64,000 nucleotides of DNA. Source: Pontiellaceae bacterium B12219. GTDB lineage: Bacteria; Verrucomicrobiota; Kiritimatiellia; Kiritimatiellales; Pontiellaceae. This document shows, in pieces, positions 44,752-54,800 of the stretch (the first letter of the stretch is position 1; the number at the start of each line of letters is the position of its first letter). The position numbers were made by a program, and so were the translations under genes. The notes beneath the pieces were generated by a model, which made no database searches, was not told where the DNA came from, and worked only from the letters and a program-made list of their open reading frames with translations. The DNA lies in the NCBI GenBank assembly GCA_029432795.1, contig JARNMJ010000002.1:62001-126000 (forward strand), written 5' to 3'.

Positions 44752-45342
44752 ATGGATATTTCGGATATTGAATGTATAGAGGCTTATTTGAACGGCGATT
44801 CCAATGCGTTGGAACCGATGGTTGAAAAGTACAAACGCCCGCTCTATTCATTCATTCTGAAAATGACCGAAGGCCGTGAAGATACGGATGAAATCTTTCA
44901 GGAAACCTGGTTTCGGGCCCTGAAAAATGTTCATAAATTTAAACATAAGAATTTCCTGAACTGGCTGTTTCGTATTGCGCACAATCTGGTGATCGACCGC
45001 GCGCGACGGAATAAAAAAAACATTTCCATGCAGAGCTCCTTTGGCGGAGATGATGGCACTGCCACGTTGGAAGATCATCTGGCCGCGCCGGGCATCACTC
45101 CGGCGGAAGAAGCCGGAGGAAATTCGCTGGGTATTCAGATCGAGGAAGCCATCAAAACGCTGTCAGAAGAACAGAAAGAAGTCTTCCTTTTGCGGATGTA
45201 TGGAAACGTTTCTTTCAAGGAAATTGCAAAAATTCAGAAATGCTCGATCAATACTTGTTTAGCTCGCATGCAATATGCACTGGGTAACCTGCGTTCTATA
45301 CTGAAGGAAGAATACGACGATTTACAGGAGGCGATGTCATGA
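44752..45342 (+). CDS. ECF-family RNA polymerase sigma factor
   Basis: The 196-residue protein has sigma region 2 (MVEKYKRPLYSFILKMTEGREDTDEIFQETWFRALKN) and region 4 (LSEEQKEVFLLRMYGNVSFKEIAKIQKCSINTCLARMQYALGNLR) with no region 1 or 3. Its stop overlaps the start of a zinc-binding anti-sigma-like protein by four bases, the usual ECF pairing. Target genes are unknown. Confidence 0.92.
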   Translation: MDISDIECIEAYLNGDSNALEPMVEKYKRPLYSFILKMTEGREDTDEIFQETWFRALKNVHKFKHKNFLNWLFRIAHNLVIDRARRNKKNISMQSSFGGDDGTATLEDHLAAPGITPAEEAGGNSLGIQIEEAIKTLSEEQKEVFLLRMYGNVSFKEIAKIQKCSINTCLARMQYALGNLRSILKEEYDDLQEAMS

Positions 45343-45806
45343 ACTGCCAAAATGCTCAAAAACAGATCCTGTTGCAGGATTCCGGCGAATTGCCGAAAAA
45401 ATACACCAATAGGCTGGCCGCACATCTGCACGATTGCGAACCCTGCCGGCAATTTCAGTTTGCATTGCTGGAATCGCAACCGTTTTTCCAGCCATTGGAA
45501 GAACCTTCAGCACAAGTTGTTCAGAATGTGCTGCGCGAAGCCCGCCTGAATGCTCCCGAAAAGAAAGCCTTAAAAATCCGTATCCTGAAACCTGCCATGG
45601 CCGCAGCGGCATCGCTTATGATTGGGCTGGGAATTTTCTTCAGTCTAAACGGATCGGATAAAGTCGCGATGGAACTCGTGGTGGGTAAGACGCAGTTGCT
45701 GACTGTCGACGACCAGATTTCCAGCGTCATATACAGCGGCTTGTCGGACGACGATCTGGCGTTCAATTTCCTCATGACCTACGAGGACAACTACGCGTCG
45801 CTGTAA
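45339..45806 (+). CDS. Anti-sigma-factor-like protein with a zinc-binding motif and one transmembrane helix
   Basis: The 155-residue protein starts MNCQNAQKQILLQDSGEL and has the ZAS-type motif HLHDCEPC (H-x3-C-x2-C) near residue 31. A single hydrophobic helix (MAAAASLMIGLGIFFSL, about 86-102) follows, then a short outer domain. It should hold the adjacent ECF sigma factor inactive at the membrane. A perfect palindrome at 45486-45500 encodes FQPLE. Confidence 0.8.
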   Translation: MNCQNAQKQILLQDSGELPKKYTNRLAAHLHDCEPCRQFQFALLESQPFFQPLEEPSAQVVQNVLREARLNAPEKKALKIRILKPAMAAAASLMIGLGIFFSLNGSDKVAMELVVGKTQLLTVDDQISSVIYSGLSDDDLAFNFLMTYEDNYASL

Positions 45807-45828
45807 AACCGGAAAGATCCTATCGCGC

Positions 45829-45875
45829 AAGGCACGAAGAACACACAGCACCCTGCTCAGTGAACTTCGTGCCTT
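45829..45875. terminator. AAGGCACGAAG inverted repeat between convergent genes
   Basis: AAGGCACGAAG (45829-45839) pairs with CTTCGTGCCTT (45865-45875). It sits in the 73-base gap between the anti-sigma gene and the converging DUF255 gene and can serve both. It belongs to the GGCAC/GTGCC repeat family. Confidence 0.65.
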
Positions 45876-45879
45876 TATC

Positions 45880-47991
45880 TTAATCAAACCGCTGCTTTAA
45901 TTCTTCCAGCGATTGAATCGGCTTTTCACAGGCAAAATTCCGGCAGATATACACCGTCGTTTTTCCATCGGCCTGATTCTGATCTTTTGTAAACGGCGCA
46001 ATTTCAGCCAGGGCTTCCGCGTTTTCAGCATCTTTAAACAGAACAACTTTTCCCGGCAGATACACGGAATGGATATAATCCAGCATCCCCTGCGTTTTTG
46101 CATCCTTCCGGTCGCCCACCACCACAATTTCCACCGTTTCGCCCTGTGCAAACTGAAGCGCAATCAAGGCCTGTGAAAAATTGGATGGTGCACGGTTGAT
46201 CTTTTCTGAAAATGTCTTTCCGGTATCCACCGCCTGCGTTTCGAGCTCCGGCTGGCCGGTGAGTCGCGCCAGTTTTAGCAGATTCAAAAACTGTACTGAA
46301 TTTCCGGAAGGAATCGCCCCGTCATACAACTCTTTAGGTCGGACGATAAGCTCTTCCGCATCATCAGCCGTCATAAAATAACCGCCGTTGCGTTCATCGC
46401 GGAAGTGCTTCGACAGAATTTTATTATAAGCCATCGCTTTTTCCAGGCAGTGGAAATCGAGGGTCGATTCGTAAAGTTCCAGTAATCCGTAAATCAGAAA
46501 TGCATAATCTTCCAGCTGGCCCGGAACCGCCGTATGGCCATCCCGCCAACGATGCCACAGCCGCCCGTCCTCAAGCCTCATCTCGTTTTCCACGAAGGCA
46601 TCGGCCCGAACAGCCGCCTGAATATAGGCCTCGTTCCTGAATGCCCTCCCCGCCTTGGCAAAAGCGGCGATCATTAATCCATTCCAGTCTGTCAGGACCT
46701 TCGTATCTTTCAGCGGATGAATTCGTTCTTCGCGAACAGCGAACAGTTTGTTTCGGGAAGCGGAAAGCCGCGCGCGCTCTTCTTCAGTCAGCAAGGCGGA
46801 GAGATGCGGAATATTGTTCGGGTTCCGTTTTGCCGATGCTTCATCTTTAAAATTTCCGTCCGCCCGGATATTCCAGACGCTGGAAACAAAATCATACTCG
46901 TCGCCAACAACGGATTTCAGTTCATCCGCGGACCAGATATAAAAGAGCCCTTCCTCGCCCTCGGAGTCGGCATCCTCGGCGGAATAAAATCCGCCCTCCG
47001 GGGTGGTCATATCGCGCAGCACATATTTCAACACCTCTTCGGCCACTTGTTTATAGAGCGGTTTACCGGTGAGTTCATACGCTTCCGTGTAGGCAATCAC
47101 CAGCAAGGCCTGATCATAAAGCATTTTTTCAAAATGCGGCAGCAACCAGTCGTTGTCGGTGGAATAACGATGAAACCCGAAGCCAACCTGATCAAAAACA
47201 CCGCCCTTTCGCATTTCTTCCAGCGTATGCTCCACCGCCTGAATGCCCTCCGGATTCCCCTGGCGGAGCAGGAATACCAACCGATGCGGCGTTGGAAACT
47301 TCGGATGTGCACCAAAACCGCCTTTATCCGGATCGTATTGCTTCAGCAATTCCCTTTGGCCTTCCGCTAAAAGGTTCGGGCTGAGTTCCTCGCCCGACCC
47401 CGTTCTGTTTTGCCGGGCGAGAACATTCGTAATATGCCCGGACGACTCCAGCACCTTTTCGCGCTGATTTTCCCAGACGCTGGAAATGCTCGGAATCAGT
47501 TGCTTCATCCCCATGCGGCCGAAACGTTGATCCGGCGGAATATAGGTGGCGGCATGGAACGGCCTTTTATCGGGCGTCATCACAATCGTGAGCGGCCAAC
47601 CGCCCTGCCCGGTCATCATCTGGCAAACCGTCATATAAATATTGTCAATATCGGGCCTCTCCTCGCGGTCCACCTTGATACAAATGAAGGCCTCATTCAT
47701 CAATTCAGCGATTTCTTCATTTTCGAACGACTCGTGTTCCATCACATGACACCAATGACAGGTCGCGTAGCCGATGGATAAAAATATGGGCTTACCCTGC
47801 TGTTGCGCCGCTTCAAATGCCTCCTCGCCCCAGGGATACCAGTTCACGGGATTATGGGCGTGCTGCAGCAAATACGGGCTTTTTTCCTGAGCTAAACGGT
47901 TTGTATGTGCGGGAATAGATTCATTGGTCATGCTGTTTGAGTCCGTTTGACTGGCGAATACCAGAGTTAGAATGAGCAGAATAAATTTCAC
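45880..47991 (-). CDS. DUF255/YyaL-family thioredoxin-like protein
   Basis: The 703-residue protein has the thioredoxin-like domain with [21 protein letters not shown] and the CHWC-type motif [22 protein letters not shown] near 75, followed by a long alpha/alpha-toroid region ([20 protein letters not shown]). The family is known in bacteria and as SPATA20 in animals. Its reaction is not firmly established. The frame opens at a GTG with a possible signal peptide ([15 protein letters not shown]). The later ATG at 47931 would give a cytoplasmic form. Intact palindromes at 46441 (base-10 mismatch) and 46871 and a single-mismatch copy at 47471 lie inside. Confidence 0.88.
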   Translation of the reverse strand: MKFILLILTLVFASQTDSNSMTNESIPAHTNRLAQEKSPYLLQHAHNPVNWYPWGEEAFEAAQQQGKPIFLSIGYATCHWCHVMEHESFENEEIAELMNEAFICIKVDREERPDIDNIYMTVCQMMTGQGGWPLTIVMTPDKRPFHAATYIPPDQRFGRMGMKQLIPSISSVWENQREKVLESSGHITNVLARQNRTGSGEELSPNLLAEGQRELLKQYDPDKGGFGAHPKFPTPHRLVFLLRQGNPEGIQAVEHTLEEMRKGGVFDQVGFGFHRYSTDNDWLLPHFEKMLYDQALLVIAYTEAYELTGKPLYKQVAEEVLKYVLRDMTTPEGGFYSAEDADSEGEEGLFYIWSADELKSVVGDEYDFVSSVWNIRADGNFKDEASAKRNPNNIPHLSALLTEEERARLSASRNKLFAVREERIHPLKDTKVLTDWNGLMIAAFAKAGRAFRNEAYIQAAVRADAFVENEMRLEDGRLWHRWRDGHTAVPGQLEDYAFLIYGLLELYESTLDFHCLEKAMAYNKILSKHFRDERNGGYFMTADDAEELIVRPKELYDGAIPSGNSVQFLNLLKLARLTGQPELETQAVDTGKTFSEKINRAPSNFSQALIALQFAQGETVEIVVVGDRKDAKTQGMLDYIHSVYLPGKVVLFKDAENAEALAEIAPFTKDQNQADGKTTVYICRNFACEKPIQSLEELKQRFD

Positions 47992-48086
47992 GTTCGGTCA
48001 ATATGGTACCTTTGTGGTTTTATATCCAGTTCTGTTTCCCGAAAACTTTCAAGCCCGGGAAGCGGGTAAAACAATGTAAAATGCAC

Positions 48087-48115
48087 TTGCGTAACCTGCA
48101 CCCCGTCCGTATATT
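48087..48115 (+). promoter_or_regulatory. Candidate promoter of rpsB-tsf
   Basis: TTGCGT (48087-48092) and TATATT (48110-48115) are separated by 17 bases. The resulting leader of about 100 bases contains an AACCGG/CCGGTT hairpin (about 48130-48147) that could take part in S2 autoregulation. Confidence 0.55.
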
Positions 48116-48224
48116 CCGCCGCTTAATCAACCGGGAGTGCCGGTTGGAAGCGAAGGCCGTCTGCTACCTCGGACGTGTCAAAGCGGATTGTTTAAATTGT
48201 CAGTTAAACTATAGGAGAGGTAAA

Positions 48225-49259
48225 ATGTCTGATTCATTCACTAAGACAGTGTCTGTTAAGGATCTGCTTGATGCAGGCCTGCATTTTGGTCACCAGACCA
48301 AGCGTTGGAACCCGAAAATGAAGCGTTATATTCACGGCGCAAAAAACGGGATCTACATTATCGACCTGAACAAAACCCTGTCGCAGCTCCAGCTGGCGCA
48401 AACATTCCTCAACGATGTTGTTCTGCGCGGTGAAAAAATTCTTTTTGTGGGCACCAAGAAACAGGCCCGTGAAATTTTCAAAAACACAGCTGAAGAAACC
48501 AATCAGCCTTACGTGATTCATCGCTGGCTCGGCGGCATGCTGACCAACAATAAAACCATCCGCTCTTCCGTGGCCCGTATGCGCGAACTGCAGAAAATGC
48601 AGAACGACGGCACCATGGAAAAAATGCTGAAAAAGGAAGTTTCTGTTCTGCGTCGTGAACTGACGAAGCTGGAACGCAACCTCGGCGGTATTGCTGCCAT
48701 GGAAAAGAAACCGGGTGCCCTTTTTGTGGTCGACCTCAAGCGTGAGCATCTGGCCCTGGCTGAAGCCGCTCGTCTGAACATTCCGATTGTTGCACTGGTT
48801 GACACCAATGCCGATCCGGATCTCGTTGATTACCCGATCCCGGGCAACGACGACTCCCTTCGCTCTATCGGCCTGATCTCTGATATTCTCGGCGAAACCA
48901 TTAAAGCAGCTGATGCGGAACACACCGCAAAAGCGAAAGCTGAACGCGAAGCCCGCGAAGCTGCTGAAGCCATCGAACGCGAAAAAGCCAAAGCGGCCCG
49001 CGAAGAGCGCCAGAAGAAAGAAGCCGAAGAAAAGAAGAAGCGCGAAGAAGTGCTGAAAAAAATCAAAGAGCAGAAGAAAAAAGCTGACGAAGTCAAAAAA
49101 GCTGAAGCTGCCGCTGCCAAAGCCGCTGAAAAGGTTGAAGCAGTAAAAGAAGAAGCACCTGCCGCTGAAGAAGCTGCTCCTGTTGCTGAAGCAGTAAAGG
49201 AAGAAGCTCCGGCCGTTGAAGCTGCCGCCGAAGAAACCGAAGCCAAAAAAGAAGACTAA
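48225..49259 (+). CDS. rpsB: 30S ribosomal protein S2 with a long charged C-terminal extension
   Basis: The ATG at 48225 follows AGGAGAGG. Residues 1-230 are a standard S2 (LLDAGLHFGHQTKRWNPKMKRYI, IDLNKTLSQLQLAQTFL, IPIVALVDTNADPDLVDYPIPGNDDS). About 110 additional residues form a lysine-rich coiled coil (EAAEAIEREKAKAAREERQ...) followed by an Ala/Glu/Pro tail. Bacterial S2 is usually 230-260 residues, so the 344-residue length is clearly extended. The longer frame from 48003 is upstream leader sequence. Confidence 0.96.
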   Translation: MSDSFTKTVSVKDLLDAGLHFGHQTKRWNPKMKRYIHGAKNGIYIIDLNKTLSQLQLAQTFLNDVVLRGEKILFVGTKKQAREIFKNTAEETNQPYVIHRWLGGMLTNNKTIRSSVARMRELQKMQNDGTMEKMLKKEVSVLRRELTKLERNLGGIAAMEKKPGALFVVDLKREHLALAEAARLNIPIVALVDTNADPDLVDYPIPGNDDSLRSIGLISDILGETIKAADAEHTAKAKAEREAREAAEAIEREKAKAAREERQKKEAEEKKKREEVLKKIKEQKKKADEVKKAEAAAAKAAEKVEAVKEEAPAAEEAAPVAEAVKEEAPAVEAAAEETEAKKED

Positions 49260-49278
49260 ACTTCAGGAGATTTAAAAA

Positions 49279-50139
49279 ATGGCAATTACCACAAGTATGA
49301 TTAAAGAGCTTCGCGATGCCACCGGACTCGGCATTGCGGATTGCAAAAACGCACTGAACGACAGTAATGGCGATTTCGATGCAGCCATCAAAACCCTTCG
49401 TGAAAAAGGCGCGGCTGTTGCAGCCAAGCGCGCTTCCAAGGAAGCTAAAGAAGGTGTGATTACCGCAATTGTTACGGACGACGCCCAGAGCGCCGCCATG
49501 ATTGAAGTGAACTGCGAAACGGACTTCGTTACCCGTAACGAAGATTTCCAGAATTTCGTTGAAGAACTGCGCGGCGAAGCACTGAGCTTCGAGACTGACG
49601 CCATGGCAGCCGGCGTTGCGGAAAAAGTTGAAGAAAAGATCGGATCGATCGGTGAAAAAATTCAGCTTCGTCGCAATGTAAAATGGACGGTTGAAGGAAC
49701 AGGCTCCATCACCTCCTACATCCACATGGGCGGAAAAGTAGGCGTTCTGCTGGAACTCGGATGCGAAAAAGCAGACACAGTTTCCAATCCGGTTTTTGAA
49801 GAGCTTGCAAAGGATCTGACCCTGCATGTTGCGGCGGCCGCTCCGGAATACCTGAACCGCGAAGAAGTTCCGGCTGAAAAGCTGGAAGAGGAACAGGGCA
49901 TCATGCGTACGCAGATGAAAGCTGAAGACGAAGAGCGTGGAAAATCCCGTCCGGATGAAATGATCGAAAAGATTCTTATCGGTAAAACCAATAAGTTCTT
50001 CTCTCAGATCTGCTTCCTGGAGCAGGGCTTCGTTAAAGAAGACAAGGTTTCCATCACCAACCTGATTGCTGAAAAAGCAAAAGAACTCGGCGATACCATC
50101 ACGGTTAAACGCTATGTTCGCTACCAGCTCGGTGCATAA
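49279..50139 (+). CDS. tsf: Elongation factor Ts
   Basis: This 286-residue exchange factor reloads EF-Tu with GTP. It has ITTSMIKELRDATGLGIADCKNAL at the N-terminus and MIEVNCETDFVTRNEDFQNFV near 75, plus the C-terminal ILIGKTNKFFSQICFLEQGFVKED. It follows rpsB by 19 bases, in the universal order, and ends before a strong terminator. Confidence 0.97.
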   Translation: MAITTSMIKELRDATGLGIADCKNALNDSNGDFDAAIKTLREKGAAVAAKRASKEAKEGVITAIVTDDAQSAAMIEVNCETDFVTRNEDFQNFVEELRGEALSFETDAMAAGVAEKVEEKIGSIGEKIQLRRNVKWTVEGTGSITSYIHMGGKVGVLLELGCEKADTVSNPVFEELAKDLTLHVAAAAPEYLNREEVPAEKLEEEQGIMRTQMKAEDEERGKSRPDEMIEKILIGKTNKFFSQICFLEQGFVKEDKVSITNLIAEKAKELGDTITVKRYVRYQLGA

Positions 50140-50163
50140 GTTAATCGTTGATTAACGCTCAAA

Positions 50164-50191
50164 AGCCCGTCATTACGACGGGCTTTTTTTG
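50164..50191 (+). terminator. Terminator of rpsB-tsf
   Basis: AGCCCGTC (50164-50171), loop ATTAC and GACGGGCT (50177-50184) are followed by a T run. The next 80 bases contain degenerate TACGNAAT heptamer-like repeats before the converging activator gene. Confidence 0.93.
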
Positions 50192-50261
50192 TAGGTGCGT
50201 ATTGCGTATGATGGGTAATCACTTCCACAGAGCCGCCAATACGAAATACGCAGTAAAAATA

Positions 50262-51698
50262 TTACGAATTACGATTCACATTCTTTTTCACCGTTCGCCA
50301 GTCCAGACCGGTTCGGCGCGCCACTTCGCCGTAGTTTCCATAGCGTTCATAGAGATCAATGCAGTATTTCTCCACCAGCTCTTTGGCGGTAAGCACTCCG
50401 GCTTCGGCCGCCTGCCCGAGCGCAATTTCTTCCACCGGTTGTGCCGAGCTATCGCCGGGATACCGCCCGGAAATCAGGATGCGGCGAATGGCCTGCTCCA
50501 GCTCGCGCACATTCCCGGGCCAGGCATACCTTTTTCCCGGCTCCTCCTTCAGCTTTCCAATGATTGGAAACCGCAATTCCGAGCCGCAGATCCGTTCCAT
50601 CAAATGCCCGGCCAGCTGCTCCAGCTCTCTCGGGGTCTCCTGAATACGCTTGCGCAGCGGCGGAACCGTGATGATGTCTGAGCAGAGGCGATAATAAAAA
50701 TCATCGCGAAACGTGCCTTCCCGCCTAAGCGTATCAATCGACTTATTTGTTGCGGCAATCACGCGCCCCTTAAACCGAATCGAGTCATGACTTCCAACCG
50801 GTGTAAAAGTGCGCTCCTGCAGCACCTGCAGCAGCTTGATCTGAATCGGAATGCTGACATCCCCGATTTCATCCAGAAAGATGGCTCCATGGGGACTGCA
50901 GCGCGAAAATATCCCATCGTGCTTTTCAATGGCTCCGGTAAAGGCGCCTTTGCGATGACCGAACAGTTCAGATTCAATCAGACTTTCGGAATACTGGGAG
51001 AGATTGATCGATACAAACGCGCGCGTAAAACTTTCCTCGAACTTCTGAGAGCCGGGATTAAACGGAATAAATCCCGACCGCCCGATCGCTGCCGCAGAAG
51101 CCCCTTTTCCAGTACCGGTTTCGCCGAGCAGCAAGGTGGAAAAATCTTCCATCCGATTCCAGAGGCAGCGTTCGTACCACGAGATTTCATGCGTGAAAAT
51201 ATTATTCCAAAGCTGAGCGCGCAGCGCCTTCATGCAGGGGCTGTCACCAACCAGCCCTTTTGAAATAAAATAATAGGCCCGCCGGATCTGGTAAAATATG
51301 GCCACATAGCGGCAGGCATCGGATCGACTGAACCCGAATCCCGTTAATTCTTCCAGACACTGGAATGCAAACGGTGCGCGCAGCGATTCATCGCCGGCCT
51401 CGATCTGCCGCTCAATTAATCGATCGAACTGATCCATGTAGCGATGAAAAACATGAAACAGAATACTGATGCCGATCGCCCGAACCGTTTCGTCGCCATC
51501 CCGGTCGATTTTGATCCCGCCGCTTTTCTGAAGCTCACGAATGCGTTCATCCAAAAGTTTCAGCAACGGATCCAACATATCCAGCCAATCAGCATTTTCC
51601 GGAGCCCCGATAATCTTCCGGTCAATTTCAATGCGTTTCGAGCTGAACGGATTGCTGAACGCCGCCTCGGCGATCATTTTAAAAAATTCATCATTCAT
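50262..51698 (-). CDS. Sigma-54-dependent transcriptional activator (no receiver domain)
   Basis: The 478-residue protein has a novel-looking N-terminal helical sensor region (1-170) without a receiver domain. The AAA+ domain follows, with LLLGETGTGKGASAAAIG near 190, the sigma-54 contact loop in SELFGHRKGAFTGAIEKHDGIF, AIFLDEIGDVSIPIQIKLLQ and RYAWPGNVRELEQAIRRI. It ends in a Fis-type helix-turn-helix (YGNYGEVARRTGLDWRTVKKNV). It is transcribed away from the lipid operon, whose sigma-54 promoter lies 113 bases from its start. Two perfect palindromes are inside (50555-50569, 51351-51365). Confidence 0.93.
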   Translation of the reverse strand: MNDEFFKMIAEAAFSNPFSSKRIEIDRKIIGAPENADWLDMLDPLLKLLDERIRELQKSGGIKIDRDGDETVRAIGISILFHVFHRYMDQFDRLIERQIEAGDESLRAPFAFQCLEELTGFGFSRSDACRYVAIFYQIRRAYYFISKGLVGDSPCMKALRAQLWNNIFTHEISWYERCLWNRMEDFSTLLLGETGTGKGASAAAIGRSGFIPFNPGSQKFEESFTRAFVSINLSQYSESLIESELFGHRKGAFTGAIEKHDGIFSRCSPHGAIFLDEIGDVSIPIQIKLLQVLQERTFTPVGSHDSIRFKGRVIAATNKSIDTLRREGTFRDDFYYRLCSDIITVPPLRKRIQETPRELEQLAGHLMERICGSELRFPIIGKLKEEPGKRYAWPGNVRELEQAIRRILISGRYPGDSSAQPVEEIALGQAAEAGVLTAKELVEKYCIDLYERYGNYGEVARRTGLDWRTVKKNVNRNS

Positions 51699-51810
51699 AC
51701 ATATATGGCATACCCAATATTCATAAATTGTCCATAACATAATTACCCTGTAATTTATAAAAACTCATTAAACCCTAACTGTTAACATCTTACGCTTTAT
51801 CCAATTCCGA

Positions 51811-51826
51811 TGGCACACCCTGTGCA
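51811..51826 (+). promoter_or_regulatory. Sigma-54 promoter (-24/-12) of the lipid operon
   Basis: TGGCACACCCTGTGCA has its GG (51812-51813) and GC (51824-51825) exactly 10 bases apart. It differs from the promoter at 20231 in two positions. A start near 51837 leaves about 35 bases to the LplT-Aas ATG. The divergent activator gene makes it the probable regulator. Confidence 0.88.
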
Positions 51827-51871
51827 ATAGGCTGACCTATCAAATCAACCTTCAAATCCAGGGAGCGGAAA

Positions 51872-54800
51872 ATGAAGAACACATTTAAATGGTTAAACAT
51901 CAGTCAGTTCACCGGGGCATTTAATGATAATGCCTTCAAAATGACGGCGATTATCGTCATTTCAAAACTGTTGGGACAAGCGCATCTGCCGCAGATCATC
52001 GCCATCTGCTCGGTCATGTTTATTATCCCGTTTCTGCTGTTTTCAAATGCCGCCGGCGCACTGGCGGACCGATTCAGCAAACGCGACATCATCATCGTCA
52101 GCAAATGGATGGAAATCACCCTGTTGCTGGTCAGTATTCCTGTTTTAATCTCGGGATTGGTCTGGCCCGCCTACGGTCTCCTTTTTCTGCTTTGTACGCA
52201 AAGCGCCCTCTTCGGCCCGGCAAAACGCGGCATCGTTCCGGAGCTGGTCGCTGAAAAAGGTCTTTCAAAAGCCAACGGTTATCTCACCGCATCAACCTAT
52301 GCGGCGATCATCATCGGCACCGCCCTGCCCGCGCTGTTGCTTGGCTTTCTCGGCCTGAATCCCATTGCCGTTTTAGCGTGCTGCACCCTGTTGGCTGTCG
52401 TCGGTACGTTCGCGGCCTATCGCATGGCCAAGGTTCCAGCCTTTGGAAATCGGAAACCGACTTCTCCATGGATCGTGCCGGACGTTGTTCGGGCACTCAA
52501 AAACCTGAAGCAGGACCGCTGGGCAACGCAGGCGGTTTTCGGGCTGGTCCTCTTCGGCGGCATTACGGCCCTCTTTCAGCAAACCCTGATTCTCTACGGA
52601 AAGCAGGCGCTCGATTTACCCATTGAAAAAGCGCCCATGCTTTTCCCGTTGGCTGCGATCGGCATCGGCGTCGGTGCCCTGCTCACCGGCCGTCTTTCAA
52701 AACACGCGATCGAAATCGGGCTGATTCCGGTCGGCGCTCTCGGCGTGATGGTTTCCGCAATCGGGCTGACCTTTTCCTCCAACCCCATCCTCATCGGCGC
52801 ATGGATTCTACTGCTCGGCATGGGATGCGGTATGTTCCTGGTCCCAATCAATGCCTTTCTTCAACAGCGCATTCCGGCCGACCGCCGCGGAGAAGTATTC
52901 GGCGCGTCCGGTTTCCTGAGCTTCGCCGCCATGATTCTTTCCTCCGGTCTGTTCTACGTGCTCACCAGAAAACTGCATATCGACGCCCGCGGATGCGTAT
53001 TCATCACCGGACTCATTGCCGCCATTCCCGCCGTACTGGCCTGCATGCGCCTGCCCGGATTCTTCACCCGCTTCTGGCTGATCCGTCTGGTTAAACGATT
53101 ATATAGAATCCGGTTCCAGGGATTGGAAAATCTGCCGCGCGAAGGCGGTGCACTGCTGATCTGTAATCACACGGCCTATGCCGATCCGCTGCTGATTCAA
53201 GCCGCAACGGGGCGCCCGGTTCGTTTTGTGATGTCGCGCGATGTGTTGAAAACCTGGAAATGGGCCTATCCCTTTTTCAAGCTTACCGACTGCATTCCAA
53301 TTCATACCTCCGACGGACCGCGTGCGCTCGCTAAATCGCTCAAGGAAGCGCGCGAGGCGATGGAAGCCGGCGCCATTATCGGCATCTTCCCGGAAGGCGA
53401 ACTCACCAAAAACGGCAACCTCATGAAATTTAATAAAGGCTTCGAGAAGATTGCCAAAAACAGCGGATGCCCGATCATTCCGGCGCACATCGGCAATATC
53501 TGGGGCAGCATCTTCAGTTTCAAAAACGGCAAACCCGGCTTTCGCAAACCGGAACAGTTCCCCCGCCCGATCTCCGTCCGCTTCGGGAAACCGCTTCCCA
53601 CCGCAACGCCGGCCGACGAAGCGCGCCGCGTCATTGCAGAACTTGGGGCGGAATATGCCACCGAACAAAGTCTCCTGCCGGGGAAAACGCTCAATCATCA
53701 ATTTCTGAAACAGGCGCGCCGCAACTGGAGCCGGCCAATGCTCTCCGATACGCTCGGACAGAAGGCCACCTATGGCAAACTGCTGACCGCAGCCATTGCG
53801 CTCGCAAACCGCATCAAACCGCAGATTGCGAATCAGAAACACGTCGGTATCTTCATGCCCACAACCGTCAGCGGCACGCTTTCAAATCTGGCCGTCACAC
53901 TGTCGGGCAAAGCGGCCCTTAACCTGAACTGGACATCATCCGTTGAAGCCCAGCAATCAGCCGTTGTGCAGGCTCGCGTTAAATATGTAATCACCTCCCG
54001 CCGATTCCTCCAGAAAATGAATCAGCCCGACCTGCCGGTCCGCTGGCTCTATCTCGAAGATCTGCTGAAAAACCTCAGTCGCACCGAACGGGTTCGGGCA
54101 CTTGGCGCGGCGCTGTTTTCCTCGGCCGAAAAACTGGCCGGCGGACACGAACCGCAACCGACCGACACCGCAACCATCATCTTTTCGTCCGGCACAACCG
54201 GCACCCCGAAAGGCGTGGTGCTCAGCCACTCGAATATTCTGTCCAACGTGGAATCCACGCAGGCGGTACAGCAGTTCAGGAAAAACGATGCCATCTGCGG
54301 CACACTGCCGCTGTTTCATGCTTTCGGTTATCTGGGCCTGATGTGGTGGCCGCTGCTGAAAGGCATGCGTGTGGCCTACCACCCGAACCCCACCCAGACC
54401 GGTCGCGTGATTAAGCTGATCCGCGAAGAAGGCCTCACGGCCCTCCTGACTACCCCCACCTTCCTGCAGAACTATATGCGGAAGGCGACGACCGATGATT
54501 TCCGATCTCTGGAAACCATTATTACCGGCGGCGAAAAACTGCGACCGGAACTGGCCACCGCCTTCACGACCAAATTCGGCATCCAGCCTCTGGAAGGATA
54601 CGGGTGCACCGAACTTTCGCCGGTCGCTGTGCTGAGCCTGAAAAACGGAAACCGCGACGGCAGTGCCGGCCAGCCGTTGCCGGGCGTCGCCGTCCGTATC
54701 GTTCATCCCGAAACTCGCGAAATCCTTTCCGACGGCGAGGAAGGGCTGATGCTGATCAAAGGACCGAATGTGATGCAGCATTATCTCGATAATCCCGAAC

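Noticed and set aside
48003-48224. 74-residue N-terminal extension of S2
   Set aside because: The conserved S2 start has AGGAGAGG directly upstream, and the extension contains the predicted promoter and a hairpin.
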